Positions 25,904 through 34,722 of a stretch of 64,000 nt of DNA are shown here, piece after piece. Positions within the stretch are counted from its first letter, which is position 1. Each line of letters begins with the position of its first letter. The notes under the pieces were generated by a model, which worked only from the letters and a program-made list of their open reading frames with translations, had not been told where the DNA came from and searched no databases. Origin of the DNA: Pollutimonas bauzanensis (GTDB lineage: Bacteria; Pseudomonadota; Gammaproteobacteria; Burkholderiales; Burkholderiaceae_B); assembly GCF_900129885.1 (NCBI RefSeq), contig NZ_FQXE01000012.1, forward strand, positions 109,761 to 173,760, read 5' to 3'. Both the position numbers and the translations under genes were made by a program.

Positions 25904-26266
25904 TTACTTGATTTGCAGTCCGACAACCTGTTTTGGTTCGACCGCAAGCTCAATCCCGCCTACTACGATTACTGCCTGAAATTATTTAATCGGGTCGGTT
26001 ATTCGGCGCGCAGAATCCCGGAACCCGCAGACCACCATATCTTGCTTGGCTTGATTGCTGAAGGGCAAGGCATCGCACTCGTTCCGAAATCCCTGCATTC
26101 AGTCACTCGGAAAGGGGTGGTCTTCAAGCAGATCGTGGAGGGTGATCAGCTCAGTATTCGGCTCAGTGTGGCCTATCAGCCCGCAGCAGCGTCGCCAATG
26201 GTTCTGACATTGGTCGCCATGCTCAAGGAGAGATTTTCCGCCCAAGGCGCGAGTGCTGTAGCGTAA
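25904..26266 (+). pseudogene. LysR-family regulator, effector-domain fragment
   Basis: About 120 codons match only the second half of a LysR-type regulator: LLDLQSDNLFWFDRKLNPAYY, then the strand-turn LLGLIAEGQGIALVPKSLH and the terminal AYQPAAASPMVLTLVAMLKE. The DNA-binding domain and first half of the effector domain are missing, and no plausible start precedes the homologous region. It is therefore a remnant. A strong terminator follows. Confidence 0.6.
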
Positions 26267-26293
26267 GCCAAAAAAAGCTCGCGGCCCGGCGGC

Positions 26294-26336
26294 AATAAAA
26301 GAAAGGGCCGCCCTTAGGCAGCCCTTTCTTTTGTTT
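26294..26336. terminator. Bidirectional rho-independent terminator
   Basis: The stem AGAAAGGGC / GCCCTTTCT (26300-26308 with 26321-26329) encloses a 12-base loop, with a T-rich run after it on the plus strand and an A-rich run before it. It can end both the LysR remnant transcript and the norB transcript arriving on the minus strand. Confidence 0.8.
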
Positions 26337-26399
26337 CACCAGCCTGCAAGAAGCAGGCATTTCACGGGCACGCCCAAGGAGGGCGGCGCCGCTTGCGGT

Positions 26400-28679
26400 T
26401 TACTCGGCAGCAGCCGTTGCGCCGTAAACACCTTGCTTGACATAGCTTTTGGGCTGGAACACCCCGATCACGACTTGCCAGAATATGGCGAAGGAGCCGA
26501 TGATGAATACCACGTCGCCGAAGGTGCGCACCCAGCGCAGGGTCTGCAGTATGCCTTGCTGCATGAACTCTTCGCTACGGGCGTACCACATGCCTTCGGT
26601 AATGCTGGCGTAGGCCTGTATGATGCCGATGGGCAACAGGCTGGTGGTGATCATCAGCACCAGGCCGATGTTCAGGCCCCAGAAGCCGGTGCGCATCAGC
26701 GATTCGCTGAACTTGAAGCCCGGCACGATGTAGCGCAGGACCAGCAAGGTAAAGCCGATGGCCAGGAAGCCATAGACGCCGAACAGTGCCGCGTGGGCGT
26801 GCACCGGCGTGGTGTTCAGGCCCTGGATGTAGTACAGCGAGATGGGAGGATTGACCATGAAGCCGAACACGCCCGCGCCCAGCATATTCCAGAAGGCGAC
26901 CGCGACAAAACACATCAGCGGCCATCTGACGGCTTCCATCCATGGGGCGCGTTGCTTCAGGCGCCAGTTTTCCCAGGCTTCATGGCCCAGGATGATGAGA
27001 GGAACGACTTCCAGCGCGCTGAAGCTCGCGCCTATGGCCATGACCGGAGTGGTCGTGCCCGCGAAATACAGGTGATGCAGGGTGCCGGGCACGCCGCCCA
27101 GCATGAACAGCGATGCCGAAGCCAGGCTGGCCACTGTCGCGCCGCGCTTGGAAACCAGGCCCATGGTCGAGAAGATGAAAGCCAGGGCAGTCGTCGCGAA
27201 GACTTCGAAGAAGCCTTCCACCCAGAGGTGGACCACCCACCAGCGCCAGTACTCCATGATGGTGATGTGCGTGCGTTCGCCGTAGAACAGGCCCGTGCCG
27301 TAGAACAGGCCGATGGCGATCGTCGAGGCCACCAGCAAGGCCAGCAGGTTCTTGTCGCCGTCCTTCTTGAAGGCGGGCAACATGCCGCGCAGCATCAGCA
27401 GCAGCCAGAAAGCCAGGCCGAGGAATTTGACGATTTGCCAGAGGCGGCCCAGCTCGAGGTATTCATAGCCTTGATGGCCCAGCCAGAAATTGAGGTTGGC
27501 CGGCAGGATGTGCTTGATGGCCAGGAAGTTGCCGATGTAAGCGCCGACAACCAGCACCACCAGCGCCCCGAACAGGACGTTGACCCCGAGTTTCTGGTAT
27601 TTGGGATCCTTGCCGCCGTTGACCACCGGGGCAAGGAACAGGCCCGCGGCCAGAAAGCCGGAAGCGATCCAGAACAAGGCGGTCTGCAAATGCCAGGTGC
27701 GCGCCAGCGAGTACGGCAGCCATTCCGATATATTGATGCCGTAAAAGGTCTGCCCTTCGACGGTATAGTGCGCGGTCAGGCCGCCCAGCAGCACCTGGGC
27801 GATGAACAAGGCCACGACCAGGAACAGATACTTGCCCAGGGCCCGCTGCGACGGCGTCAATGCGCCTATGGTCAGGGGGTCTTTCTCGGGCGCCACGGGT
27901 TCCGGATGGTCGCGGTGCAGGAAGGCCCAGCCCCATACCAGGAAGGCTATCCCCGCAAGCAGGATGACCACGCTGGCGACCGACCACATGACATTGGCCG
28001 TGGAGGGATGGTTGTCGACCAGGGGCTCGTGCGGCCAGTTATTGGTATAGGTGACCTTGCTGTTCGGGCGCTCGGTCGAGGCCGCCCAGGACAGCCAGAA
28101 ATAGAACTTGGTCAGGTCCTGGCGGCGCTGCAGGTCCGGCAGGGTGTCTTCCATCATCGCGAAATGCGAGCGCGTGGTGCGCATTTCGGGATCGGAGCCA
28201 TACAGCTTGACGTAGTACTGCGCCGTCTGGGCCATGGCCTGGGCGCGGCGTTCCGACACCGTGACCACGCCGGTTTGAGGGTCCAGCGTATTGCGCCGGT
28301 ACTCCGCTTTCAGCTGGCTTTTCAGCGTCGCCTGCTGGTCGGCATTCAATTGCGCGAACGGCGTGTTCGCGGTTTCCTGGGCGGCCAAGTCGAGCCAGGC
28401 CAGGAGTTCGCGATGCAGCCAGTCGGCGCTCCAGTCGGGCGCCTGGTAGGCGCCATGGCCCCAGATGGAACCGACCTGCATGCCGCCGGTGCTTTGCCAG
28501 GCGGTCTGACCATCGAGGATTTGGTCCTTGGTCATCAATACCTTGTTCGACGGCGTGACTACCTGGGCGGGTATCGGCGGCACCTGCCGATAGACTTCGA
28601 CCCCGCTCCACGCCAGAATACCGAAAGTGACCGCCAGAACGGCCAATAATAACCACCATAACTTCTTGTACTCACCCAT
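26400..28679 (-). CDS. norB: Quinol-dependent nitric oxide reductase, qNor
   Basis: A 759-residue inner-membrane enzyme that reduces two NO to N2O with electrons from quinol. The length and N-terminal extension (about 220 residues, starting MGEYKKLWWLLLAVLAVTFG and ending before the 12-helix core) mark the single-subunit qNor type. Core signatures include EYWRWWVVHLWVEGFFEVFA, the non-haem iron histidine pair in GTLHHLYFAGT, and the haem pair VHAHAALFGVYGF. The start overlaps the end of the ric gene by eight bases. The NorR sites and sigma-54 promoter upstream place it in NO detoxification. Confidence 0.95.
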   Translation of the reverse strand: MGEYKKLWWLLLAVLAVTFGILAWSGVEVYRQVPPIPAQVVTPSNKVLMTKDQILDGQTAWQSTGGMQVGSIWGHGAYQAPDWSADWLHRELLAWLDLAAQETANTPFAQLNADQQATLKSQLKAEYRRNTLDPQTGVVTVSERRAQAMAQTAQYYVKLYGSDPEMRTTRSHFAMMEDTLPDLQRRQDLTKFYFWLSWAASTERPNSKVTYTNNWPHEPLVDNHPSTANVMWSVASVVILLAGIAFLVWGWAFLHRDHPEPVAPEKDPLTIGALTPSQRALGKYLFLVVALFIAQVLLGGLTAHYTVEGQTFYGINISEWLPYSLARTWHLQTALFWIASGFLAAGLFLAPVVNGGKDPKYQKLGVNVLFGALVVLVVGAYIGNFLAIKHILPANLNFWLGHQGYEYLELGRLWQIVKFLGLAFWLLLMLRGMLPAFKKDGDKNLLALLVASTIAIGLFYGTGLFYGERTHITIMEYWRWWVVHLWVEGFFEVFATTALAFIFSTMGLVSKRGATVASLASASLFMLGGVPGTLHHLYFAGTTTPVMAIGASFSALEVVPLIILGHEAWENWRLKQRAPWMEAVRWPLMCFVAVAFWNMLGAGVFGFMVNPPISLYYIQGLNTTPVHAHAALFGVYGFLAIGFTLLVLRYIVPGFKFSESLMRTGFWGLNIGLVLMITTSLLPIGIIQAYASITEGMWYARSEEFMQQGILQTLRWVRTFGDVVFIIGSFAIFWQVVIGVFQPKSYVKQGVYGATAAAE

Positions 28680-29364
28680 GATGAGCTGCTCCTTCTGCTG
28701 CTATTGAGGCATTTAAAAACAGCACATTGTTTTCAAGATGAATGTGCTGCATCAAGTCTTCCTTGAAGGCGTTGAGGCCGCCGTACAGGGCCCGCCAGGT
28801 ATTGCAGGCATTGACCGGCGGCGTAATGTTGTTGGTCAGGCGCTGGATGCTGCTGAGCGCGCTGCCGTGCTGCTCGTGCTCGAAGCGCATCACCGAGATG
28901 GGCCCCTGGGCCTGCCCGTTCATGCCGCGCGCCAGCATGGGGAAAAGCACCTGCTCTTCCTTCATCATGTGGCTTTCGAGTTCTTGCTGCAGCCCTTCCA
29001 GCGCATCGGCCAGGCCGCCGGGGCAGCCCGGCCGGCCGGCATGGACGTGCTCGACGCGGCGCGACAGGCGGATGAGTTCAGGCAATTGCACGCGATGCCG
29101 CTCGTGGAAGCGCGCCACGATATGCCCGATCAGGTCCTCCGGGGGGACGCCGCGCCAATCGATGCCCGCGGCCGGGTCCGCGGCCAGCGCCTCCAGGGCG
29201 GTCAGCAGCAGGCCGAGATCCAGGCCCCGCTGCTGCGCGGCATCGGCCAGGGTTTTGCCGCCACCGCAGCAAAAATCCAGCTGGAAATCGTGGAAAATGC
29301 GGGTGGCGCCGGGAATCGCGCTGGCCAGCGCGCCCAGCGTCTGATCCGGCAGGTTCTTGTTCAT
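28672..29364 (-). CDS. ytfE: Iron-sulfur cluster repair di-iron protein (RIC/YtfE/ScdA)
   Basis: A 230-residue haemerythrin-like protein that helps restore iron-sulfur clusters damaged by NO or peroxide. The N-terminal ScdA domain contains DFCCGGGKTLADA (16-45 region); the haemerythrin domain carries the expected His/Glu ligands (FHERHRVQLPEL, ESHMMKEEQVLFPML, RFEHEQHG, HIHLENNVLF). It is the first gene after the sigma-54 promoter, with AAGGA nine bases before the ATG, and is translationally coupled to norB. Confidence 0.93.
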   Translation of the reverse strand: MNKNLPDQTLGALASAIPGATRIFHDFQLDFCCGGGKTLADAAQQRGLDLGLLLTALEALAADPAAGIDWRGVPPEDLIGHIVARFHERHRVQLPELIRLSRRVEHVHAGRPGCPGGLADALEGLQQELESHMMKEEQVLFPMLARGMNGQAQGPISVMRFEHEQHGSALSSIQRLTNNITPPVNACNTWRALYGGLNAFKEDLMQHIHLENNVLFLNASIAAEGAAHHG

Positions 29365-29409
29365 ATAGCGTTATCCTTCTCATGGTTTTTCATTTGCCTG
29401 GCTGTATAA

Positions 29410-29424
29410 GCAATGCCTGTGCCA
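29410..29424 (-). promoter_or_regulatory. Sigma-54 (RpoN) promoter for ytfE-norB
   Basis: On the minus strand the sequence TTGGCACAGGCATTGCT contains TGGCAC-N5-TTGC exactly, with the -24 GG and -12 GC elements correctly spaced. It lies 46 bases before the ytfE start and 41 bases from the nearest NorR-type site, a layout matching sigma-54 activation by the divergently encoded NorR. Confidence 0.9.
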
Positions 29425-29464
29425 ACTTATAATTCCTTATATTTCAAGGCTAGGCGATGACCGG

Positions 29465-29521
29465 GGTGATTTCGACCCTGGTGAACAGGGTTATCCCTAC
29501 CCTGTCAGGGTATAATTCACC
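29465..29521. promoter_or_regulatory. Three NorR binding sites (GGT-N7-ACC)
   Basis: Three exact GGT-N7-ACC words occur at 29465-29477 (spacer GATTTCG), 29489-29501 (TATCCCT) and 29509-29521 (ATAATTC). NorR is known to use GT-N7-AC cores, with three sites upstream of norVW in E. coli. The third site ends two bases before the norR start codon, so bound NorR would also be expected to limit its own expression. Confidence 0.85.
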
Positions 29522-29523
29522 GC

Positions 29524-31173
29524 ATGGATCAACTCATTCTGGCCGATCTGGTCACCGATTTACCCAATGCCGTCAGGCTGCAGCGCGCGGTGCATACCTT
29601 GCGCGAGCGCTTCCACTGCGACGCCGTAGGGCTGCTGAGCCTGGACACCGACAGCCTGCGGCTGGTCGCCGCGACGGGGCTCGCCCATGAAGCGCTGGGC
29701 CGCCGCTTCGTGGTTGCCCAGCATCCGCGTTTCGCCACCATCCTGTCGCGCCGCGAGCCCACCTGGTTCGAACCCGGCAGCGTATTGCCGGACCCCTACG
29801 ACGGGTTGCTGGACGACCGCACCGGGTCGCCCCTGCCGGTGCACGACTGCCTGGGCATGAGCCTGTACATAGAAGGCCGCCTGTGGGGCGCCCTTACGCT
29901 GGATGCGCTCAAGACCGGCACCTTCGACGACGCCGCGCAGGCCGAGCTGCGGCGCTACGGTTTGATATTGGCCGCCGCCATCCGGATTACCGCGCTCGAA
30001 ACCGAGAACCGCAATTTGCGCCAGTTGGGCACCACCGTCAGCGGCGCCATGCAGATCATCGACGAAAACGAAATCCTGGGCGAAAGCGAATCCATCTCCG
30101 GCCTGCTGCACGAACTGGATGTGGTGGCCGATTCCGACCTGCCGGTATTGCTGCTGGGCGAAACCGGGGTGGGCAAGGAATTGTTTGCCAGGCGGGTGCA
30201 CCGCCATTCGCGGCGCAGCGCCAAGCCCATGGTGCATGTCAACTGCGCCGCCCTGCCGGAATCGCTGGCGGAAAGCGAGCTGTTCGGGCATGTGAAAGGC
30301 GCTTTCTCGGGCGCCACCCAGGACCGCGCCGGCCGCTTCGAGACCGCGCAAGGCGGCACCCTGTTCCTGGACGAAGTCGGGGAGCTGTCGCTGTCCATAC
30401 AGGCCAAGCTGCTGCGCACCCTGCAGAACGGCGAAATCCAGCGCCTGGGCACCGACGAAACCATCAAGACCGACGTGCGCATCATTGCCGCCACCAACCG
30501 CCAGCTAAAGGAAAGCACCTTGGCCGGCGACTTCCGGGCCGACCTGTACCACCGCCTTTCGGTCTACCCCGTCCACATCCCGCCATTGCGCGAGCGCGAC
30601 CAGGACATCCTGATACTGGCGGGCCACTTTCTGGAATTCAACCGCGCGCGCCTGGGCCTGCGCGGCGTGCGCCTGTCGTATGCCGCCGAGCGGGCGCTGC
30701 TGAGCTATGGCTGGCCCGGCAATGTGCGCGAACTGGAGCACGTCATCAGCCGGGCGGCGCTGAAAATGCTGAGCCGGGGCGCGTCGCGCGACCAGATCCT
30801 GACCCTCGGCCCCGAATTGCTGGATCTCGACATCGCCGAACCGGCGGGCGACAGGTTCCAGGACATCCGCGTCTCGCGGGTAGGCGCCGCGCACGACGCG
30901 GCGGCCGCGTCCGCCGCCCAGGAAGCCGACGACGACCTTTACGCCAGCGAACCCTTTTATGGCCCGGGGTCCTCGCTGATTGCCAACCCGGCCAGCCCCT
31001 ACGGCCCGGAACAGAAAATCGTGCCGCTGCGCAGCGCGCTCGAAGACTGCCAGCGCACGGCCATACAGCACGCCCTTACAGCCACCAACTACAACTGGGC
31101 GCAAGCCGCCCGTTCGCTGCAGCTGGATTCCAGCAACCTGCACAAACTGGCCAGGAAGCTGGGGCTCAAATAG
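29524..31173 (+). CDS. norR: NO-responsive sigma-54 activator NorR
   Basis: A 549-residue enhancer-binding protein. The GAF sensor (1-165) keeps residues that align with the ferrous-iron site of E. coli NorR: R69, D90, D93, H107 and D127 (aligned by spacing, an inference). The AAA+ domain has Walker A GETGVGKE at 212-219 and Walker B FLDEVGEL; the sigma-54 contact loop is GAFSGA (259-264) rather than the usual GAFTGA. A Fis-type helix-turn-helix ends the protein (NWAQAARSLQLDSSNLHKLA). A long, acidic, alanine-rich linker (about 445-500) precedes it. Confidence 0.95.
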   Translation: MDQLILADLVTDLPNAVRLQRAVHTLRERFHCDAVGLLSLDTDSLRLVAATGLAHEALGRRFVVAQHPRFATILSRREPTWFEPGSVLPDPYDGLLDDRTGSPLPVHDCLGMSLYIEGRLWGALTLDALKTGTFDDAAQAELRRYGLILAAAIRITALETENRNLRQLGTTVSGAMQIIDENEILGESESISGLLHELDVVADSDLPVLLLGETGVGKELFARRVHRHSRRSAKPMVHVNCAALPESLAESELFGHVKGAFSGATQDRAGRFETAQGGTLFLDEVGELSLSIQAKLLRTLQNGEIQRLGTDETIKTDVRIIAATNRQLKESTLAGDFRADLYHRLSVYPVHIPPLRERDQDILILAGHFLEFNRARLGLRGVRLSYAAERALLSYGWPGNVRELEHVISRAALKMLSRGASRDQILTLGPELLDLDIAEPAGDRFQDIRVSRVGAAHDAAAASAAQEADDDLYASEPFYGPGSSLIANPASPYGPEQKIVPLRSALEDCQRTAIQHALTATNYNWAQAARSLQLDSSNLHKLARKLGLK

Positions 31174-31202
31174 GGCAGTGCCCCTGGCATAAGGCTGCGC
31201 CC

Positions 31203-31577
31203 CTAGCGCCCCATGGCCTGGGCGGTCACGCCGCCCGCCATGCCCATATCGGATTTCGGAAAATCGATGACGCGCACGCGCACCTCGCTTTCCGCGACGC
31301 CGGTGGTCTCGGCGCCGACGCGGTGCAAGGCTAGGATCAGCGCCGCTTTCAGTTCGTCGCTGCGCCCTTCGATGAGCTCGACCACGAACATCACGCCGGG
31401 CGTGTTGAACTTGCCCGCGTTCAGGTAATGGCCCTCAGCCAGTTCGTGCAGCATGACCCGCACGCTGGCCAGCGGCGCGCCTATGCTTTGCACCACGGCA
31501 TCGCTGGCGCGTTCCAGCAACTGCCGCTGCTGATCGGCGGAAAGACCCTTGGTGGCGGATATGGTGACGTACGGCAT
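31203..31577 (-). CDS. Tautomerase family protein (4-oxalocrotonate tautomerase-like)
   Basis: A 124-residue protein starting MPYVTISATKGLSADQQRQL; the proline after Met is the catalytic base of the family once Met is removed. At twice the length of 4-OT (about 62), it could be a fused two-domain tautomerase. The second half (FVVELIEGRSDELKAALILAL) resembles a second, proline-less repeat. The substrate is unknown. It is convergent with norR and divergent from the MBL hydrolase gene. Confidence 0.75.
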   Translation of the reverse strand: MPYVTISATKGLSADQQRQLLERASDAVVQSIGAPLASVRVMLHELAEGHYLNAGKFNTPGVMFVVELIEGRSDELKAALILALHRVGAETTGVAESEVRVRVIDFPKSDMGMAGGVTAQAMGR

Positions 31578-31646
31578 ATGACCTCTGTATAGTTGGACGA
31601 TGGGACACCATAATCCAACATTCGGTCGTCCACAAGAGGAGCCCCT

Positions 31647-32513
31647 ATGCCCGAGCCACAGGTCGAAACCTTTTTCGACAAGCAAACCGCCACGTTTTCC
31701 TATGTCGTGCATCGCCCCGGCAACGCCGCCTGCGCCATCATCGATTCGGTGCTGGACTACGATCCCAAGGCCGGCCGCGACGCCACGGCCTCGGCCGACC
31801 GCATCATCGCCTTCGTATCGAAGAACCGGCTGCAGGTGCAATGGATACTGGAAACCCATGCGCATGCCGACCACCTCTCGGCGGCCGCCTACCTCAAGGC
31901 GCAGCTCGGCGGCCGGACGGCCATAGGCGGGCATATCACGCAGGTGCAGGCGGCATTCAAGCGGATCTTCAATCTCGGCCGCGAAGTCGCTGCCGACGGA
32001 TCCCAGTTCGATCACCTGTTCCACGACGGCGAGCGCTTCCTGATAGGCGACATGGCGGTCCAGGCCCTGCATGTGCCGGGCCACACGCCGGCGGATATGG
32101 CCTATTGCGTGGAAGGCCTGGGCATCTTCATCGGCGATACCTTGTTCATGCCCGATGTGGGCACCGCGCGCTGCGACTTTCCGGGCGGCGACGCCCATGC
32201 GCTTTACCAGTCGATTCAAAGAATCCTGGCGCTGGGCGACGACACCCGTCTCTACCTGTGCCACGATTACCCGCCGGATTGCCGCGGGCCGCAATGCTGC
32301 GTGACCGTGCGTGAACAGCGCGCCGGCAATATCCATGTGCGCGATGGCATAGGCGCCCAGGAGTTCGTGGCCATGCGCACCGCGCGCGACAAGACGCTGG
32401 CCATGCCGTCGCTCATCCTGCCCGCCATACAGGTCAATATCCGTGCCGGCCGGTATCCCGAGCCGGAGGACAATGGCGTGCGCTATCTGAAGATTCCGCT
32501 CAATCAATTCTGA
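31647..32513 (+). CDS. MBL-fold hydrolase, persulfide dioxygenase/Blh-like
   Basis: A 288-residue metallo-beta-lactamase-fold protein. The metal site begins with THAHADHLS (H-x-H-x-D-H), with later ligands in HVPGHTPADMAY, GDTLFMPDVGTARCDFPGG and LCHDYPP. The GTARCDFPGGDA segment is typical of ETHE1/SdoA/Blh-type enzymes, which oxidise glutathione persulfide with one iron, rather than of two-zinc glyoxalase II. With YeiH 3 kb away, a sulfide or sulfite stress role is plausible but inferred. Confidence 0.82.
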   Translation: MPEPQVETFFDKQTATFSYVVHRPGNAACAIIDSVLDYDPKAGRDATASADRIIAFVSKNRLQVQWILETHAHADHLSAAAYLKAQLGGRTAIGGHITQVQAAFKRIFNLGREVAADGSQFDHLFHDGERFLIGDMAVQALHVPGHTPADMAYCVEGLGIFIGDTLFMPDVGTARCDFPGGDAHALYQSIQRILALGDDTRLYLCHDYPPDCRGPQCCVTVREQRAGNIHVRDGIGAQEFVAMRTARDKTLAMPSLILPAIQVNIRAGRYPEPEDNGVRYLKIPLNQF

Positions 32514-32631
32514 CCGCCGCCTGAACCGTGGCCCGCCGGCCGCAAAACCCGTCGAGCCGCTGGCGCGACAGCCGTATTTCGACCAGAATGCGGGCTGGGG
32601 CGTTCAACGCCACGGCATACGCGGAGACTCG

Positions 32632-34644
32632 ATGAACTTGAACAAGGCGCTGATGGATAGCGGCATGTGGCTGGCGCAGGCCTACCTGATTACCGTCGTG
32701 CTGGCGGCGGCCAGCATCTGGGGCCTGGCCAGATTCACGGCATGGGGGCGCCAGTTCTGGAGCCTGACGGCGGACTACTTTTCGCCGCGCCGCAACTGGC
32801 GCCCGCTCGCCGCCCTGCTGCTGATCCTGTTCCTGACGCTGTGCGCGGTCCGGCTCGACGTGCTGCTTTCGGACTGGAGCAACACGATGTACACGTCCTT
32901 GCAGCAACTGGACGCGCCCGCGTTCTGGCAGGCCATGCTGCTGTTCGCCATGCTGGCGAGCGTGCATGTGCTGCGGGTGCTGATTACGTTCTACATACAG
33001 CAGGCCTTCACGATACGCTGGCGCGTATGGCTGAACGAGGAATTGCTGGGCCGCTGGCTCGACAGGCAGGCCTACTATCGCACGCAGTACCTGGACATGC
33101 CGGTCGACAACCCGGATCAGCGCATACAGCAAGACGTCGCCAACTTTGTGGATATGTCGCTCACCCTGGCCGTGGGCGTGGTCAACGCGCTGGTGTCCAC
33201 CTTCGCCTTCACCCTGATCTTGTGGACGCTGTCCGGCCCGCTGCATGCCCTGGGCATGGAAATCCCGCGCGCCATGGTTTTCCTGGTGTTTGCCTACGTG
33301 ATCATCGCCACGGTCTTCGCCGTCAAGATCGGCCGGCCGCTGATCATGCTCAACTTCCTGAACGAACGCTACAACGCCGACTACCGGTATGCCCTGGTGC
33401 GGCTGCGCGAATACTCGGAAAGCATCGCGTTTTATGCCGGCGAAAAAGTCGAGGGCGCGCTGCTGCGCAGCCGCTTCGGCCATGTCATCGGCAATGCCTG
33501 GGCGATTGTGTACCGGTCCATCAAGTTCCAGGGCTTCAATTTGTCGATAAGCCAGGCGGCTGTCGTCTTTCCTTTCATCATCCAGGCGCAGCGCTTCTTT
33601 TCCAAGCAAATCAGCCTCGGCGATCTGATGCAGACGGCGCAGGCCTTCGGGCAGCTGCAGGATAATCTATCCTTCTTCCGCAACGCCTATGACAGCTTCG
33701 CCACCTACCGCGCCACACTGGATCGTCTGAGCGGGTTCACCAGGGCCATCGCCGAGGCGCGCGCCTTGCCCGAACCCGAGGTGCTGGCGCGGGGCTCCAG
33801 GCTGGCCCTGGAAAAGCTGACCGTCAAGACGCCCGCGGGCGCCCTGCTGCTTGCAGACCTCAGCCTCGAAGTGCTTGCGGGCGCGCCGCTGCTGATACGC
33901 GGGCCATCCGGATCTGGCAAGACCACGCTGCTGCGCGCCATCGCGGGCCTGTGGCCATACTGCCAGGGAACCATCGTCCGGCCCGAACACGATGCGCTGT
34001 TCCTGTCGCAGAAGCCCTATCTGCCATTGGGCAGCCTGCGCGACGCCTTGTATTACCCGCGGCAATTGCCCGGCATGGCCAACCTGACCCAGGCCGCCGA
34101 CATCCAGCGCCAGCAAAAAGCCGCCCACGCCAGCGCGCACGGAACGCCCGGCAATCTGGACGAACTGGTCAGCGCCCGCAAGGACGAACTCGGAACCGGG
34201 CCGGAAACGAGTTCCGTGCCGCCGGCGGCGGCCGGGCCGCTGGCGCACTCCCGGGCGGCGGCGCCCGATCCCGCGCAAGCCTATGAGGCGAACGCCTGGA
34301 CCGAAAGGGCGCAGCAGGTTCTGCGGCAGGTTCAATTGGGCCACCTGATAGACCGCCTGGATCTGGTGGCCGACTGGGGACGCATCCTGTCCCTGGGCGA
34401 GCAGCAGCGCCTGGCCTTCGGCCGGCTGTTGCTGGCCGAGCCCGCGGCGGCGTTTCTCGATGAAGCCACCTCGGCCATGGACGAAGGCCTGGAAGATGCG
34501 ATGTACAGTCTGGTGCGCGAGCAATTGCCGCGGACCATACTGGTCAGCGTGGGCCATCGCAGCACGCTGCTGGCGCACCACAGCCGCCAGCTTGTCCTGC
34601 AAGGCCAGGGCAGCGGCGCATGGGAAATTGCGGCCGCCGCATGA
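32632..34644 (+). CDS. ABC transporter with SbmA/BacA-like membrane domain fused to ATPase
   Basis: A 670-residue exporter-type protein. Residues 1-370 are a six-helix SbmA/BacA-like membrane domain (NWRPLAALLLIL, DNPDQRIQQDVANFVDMSLTL); the ATPase follows, with Walker A GPSGSGKTT near 424, signature LSLGEQQRLAFGR and Walker B AAFLDEATSAMD. Homologues move vitamin B12, peptides or very-long-chain acyl groups. Between Walker A and the signature there is an unusual insertion of about 80 residues (roughly 485-565), rich in Ala, Gln, Pro and charge (RQQKAAHASAHGTPGN and so on), with no known counterpart that I can cite. Confidence 0.87.
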   Translation: MNLNKALMDSGMWLAQAYLITVVLAAASIWGLARFTAWGRQFWSLTADYFSPRRNWRPLAALLLILFLTLCAVRLDVLLSDWSNTMYTSLQQLDAPAFWQAMLLFAMLASVHVLRVLITFYIQQAFTIRWRVWLNEELLGRWLDRQAYYRTQYLDMPVDNPDQRIQQDVANFVDMSLTLAVGVVNALVSTFAFTLILWTLSGPLHALGMEIPRAMVFLVFAYVIIATVFAVKIGRPLIMLNFLNERYNADYRYALVRLREYSESIAFYAGEKVEGALLRSRFGHVIGNAWAIVYRSIKFQGFNLSISQAAVVFPFIIQAQRFFSKQISLGDLMQTAQAFGQLQDNLSFFRNAYDSFATYRATLDRLSGFTRAIAEARALPEPEVLARGSRLALEKLTVKTPAGALLLADLSLEVLAGAPLLIRGPSGSGKTTLLRAIAGLWPYCQGTIVRPEHDALFLSQKPYLPLGSLRDALYYPRQLPGMANLTQAADIQRQQKAAHASAHGTPGNLDELVSARKDELGTGPETSSVPPAAAGPLAHSRAAAPDPAQAYEANAWTERAQQVLRQVQLGHLIDRLDLVADWGRILSLGEQQRLAFGRLLLAEPAAAFLDEATSAMDEGLEDAMYSLVREQLPRTILVSVGHRSTLLAHHSRQLVLQGQGSGAWEIAAAA

Positions 34645-34722
34645 AGAACGCGGCCGACCTGCTACGATATCGCCCTGCCATCACCCAACTTCACTTTTTC
34701 AACAGGCATCTGGTTTCGCAAC

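Noticed and set aside
26331..28649. A 772-codon open frame on the plus strand opposite norB
   Set aside because: It is low in hydrophobic residues, rich in His/Gln/Arg/Asp repeats and mirrors the codon structure of qNor on the other strand, which has clear family motifs. It is a GC-bias shadow.
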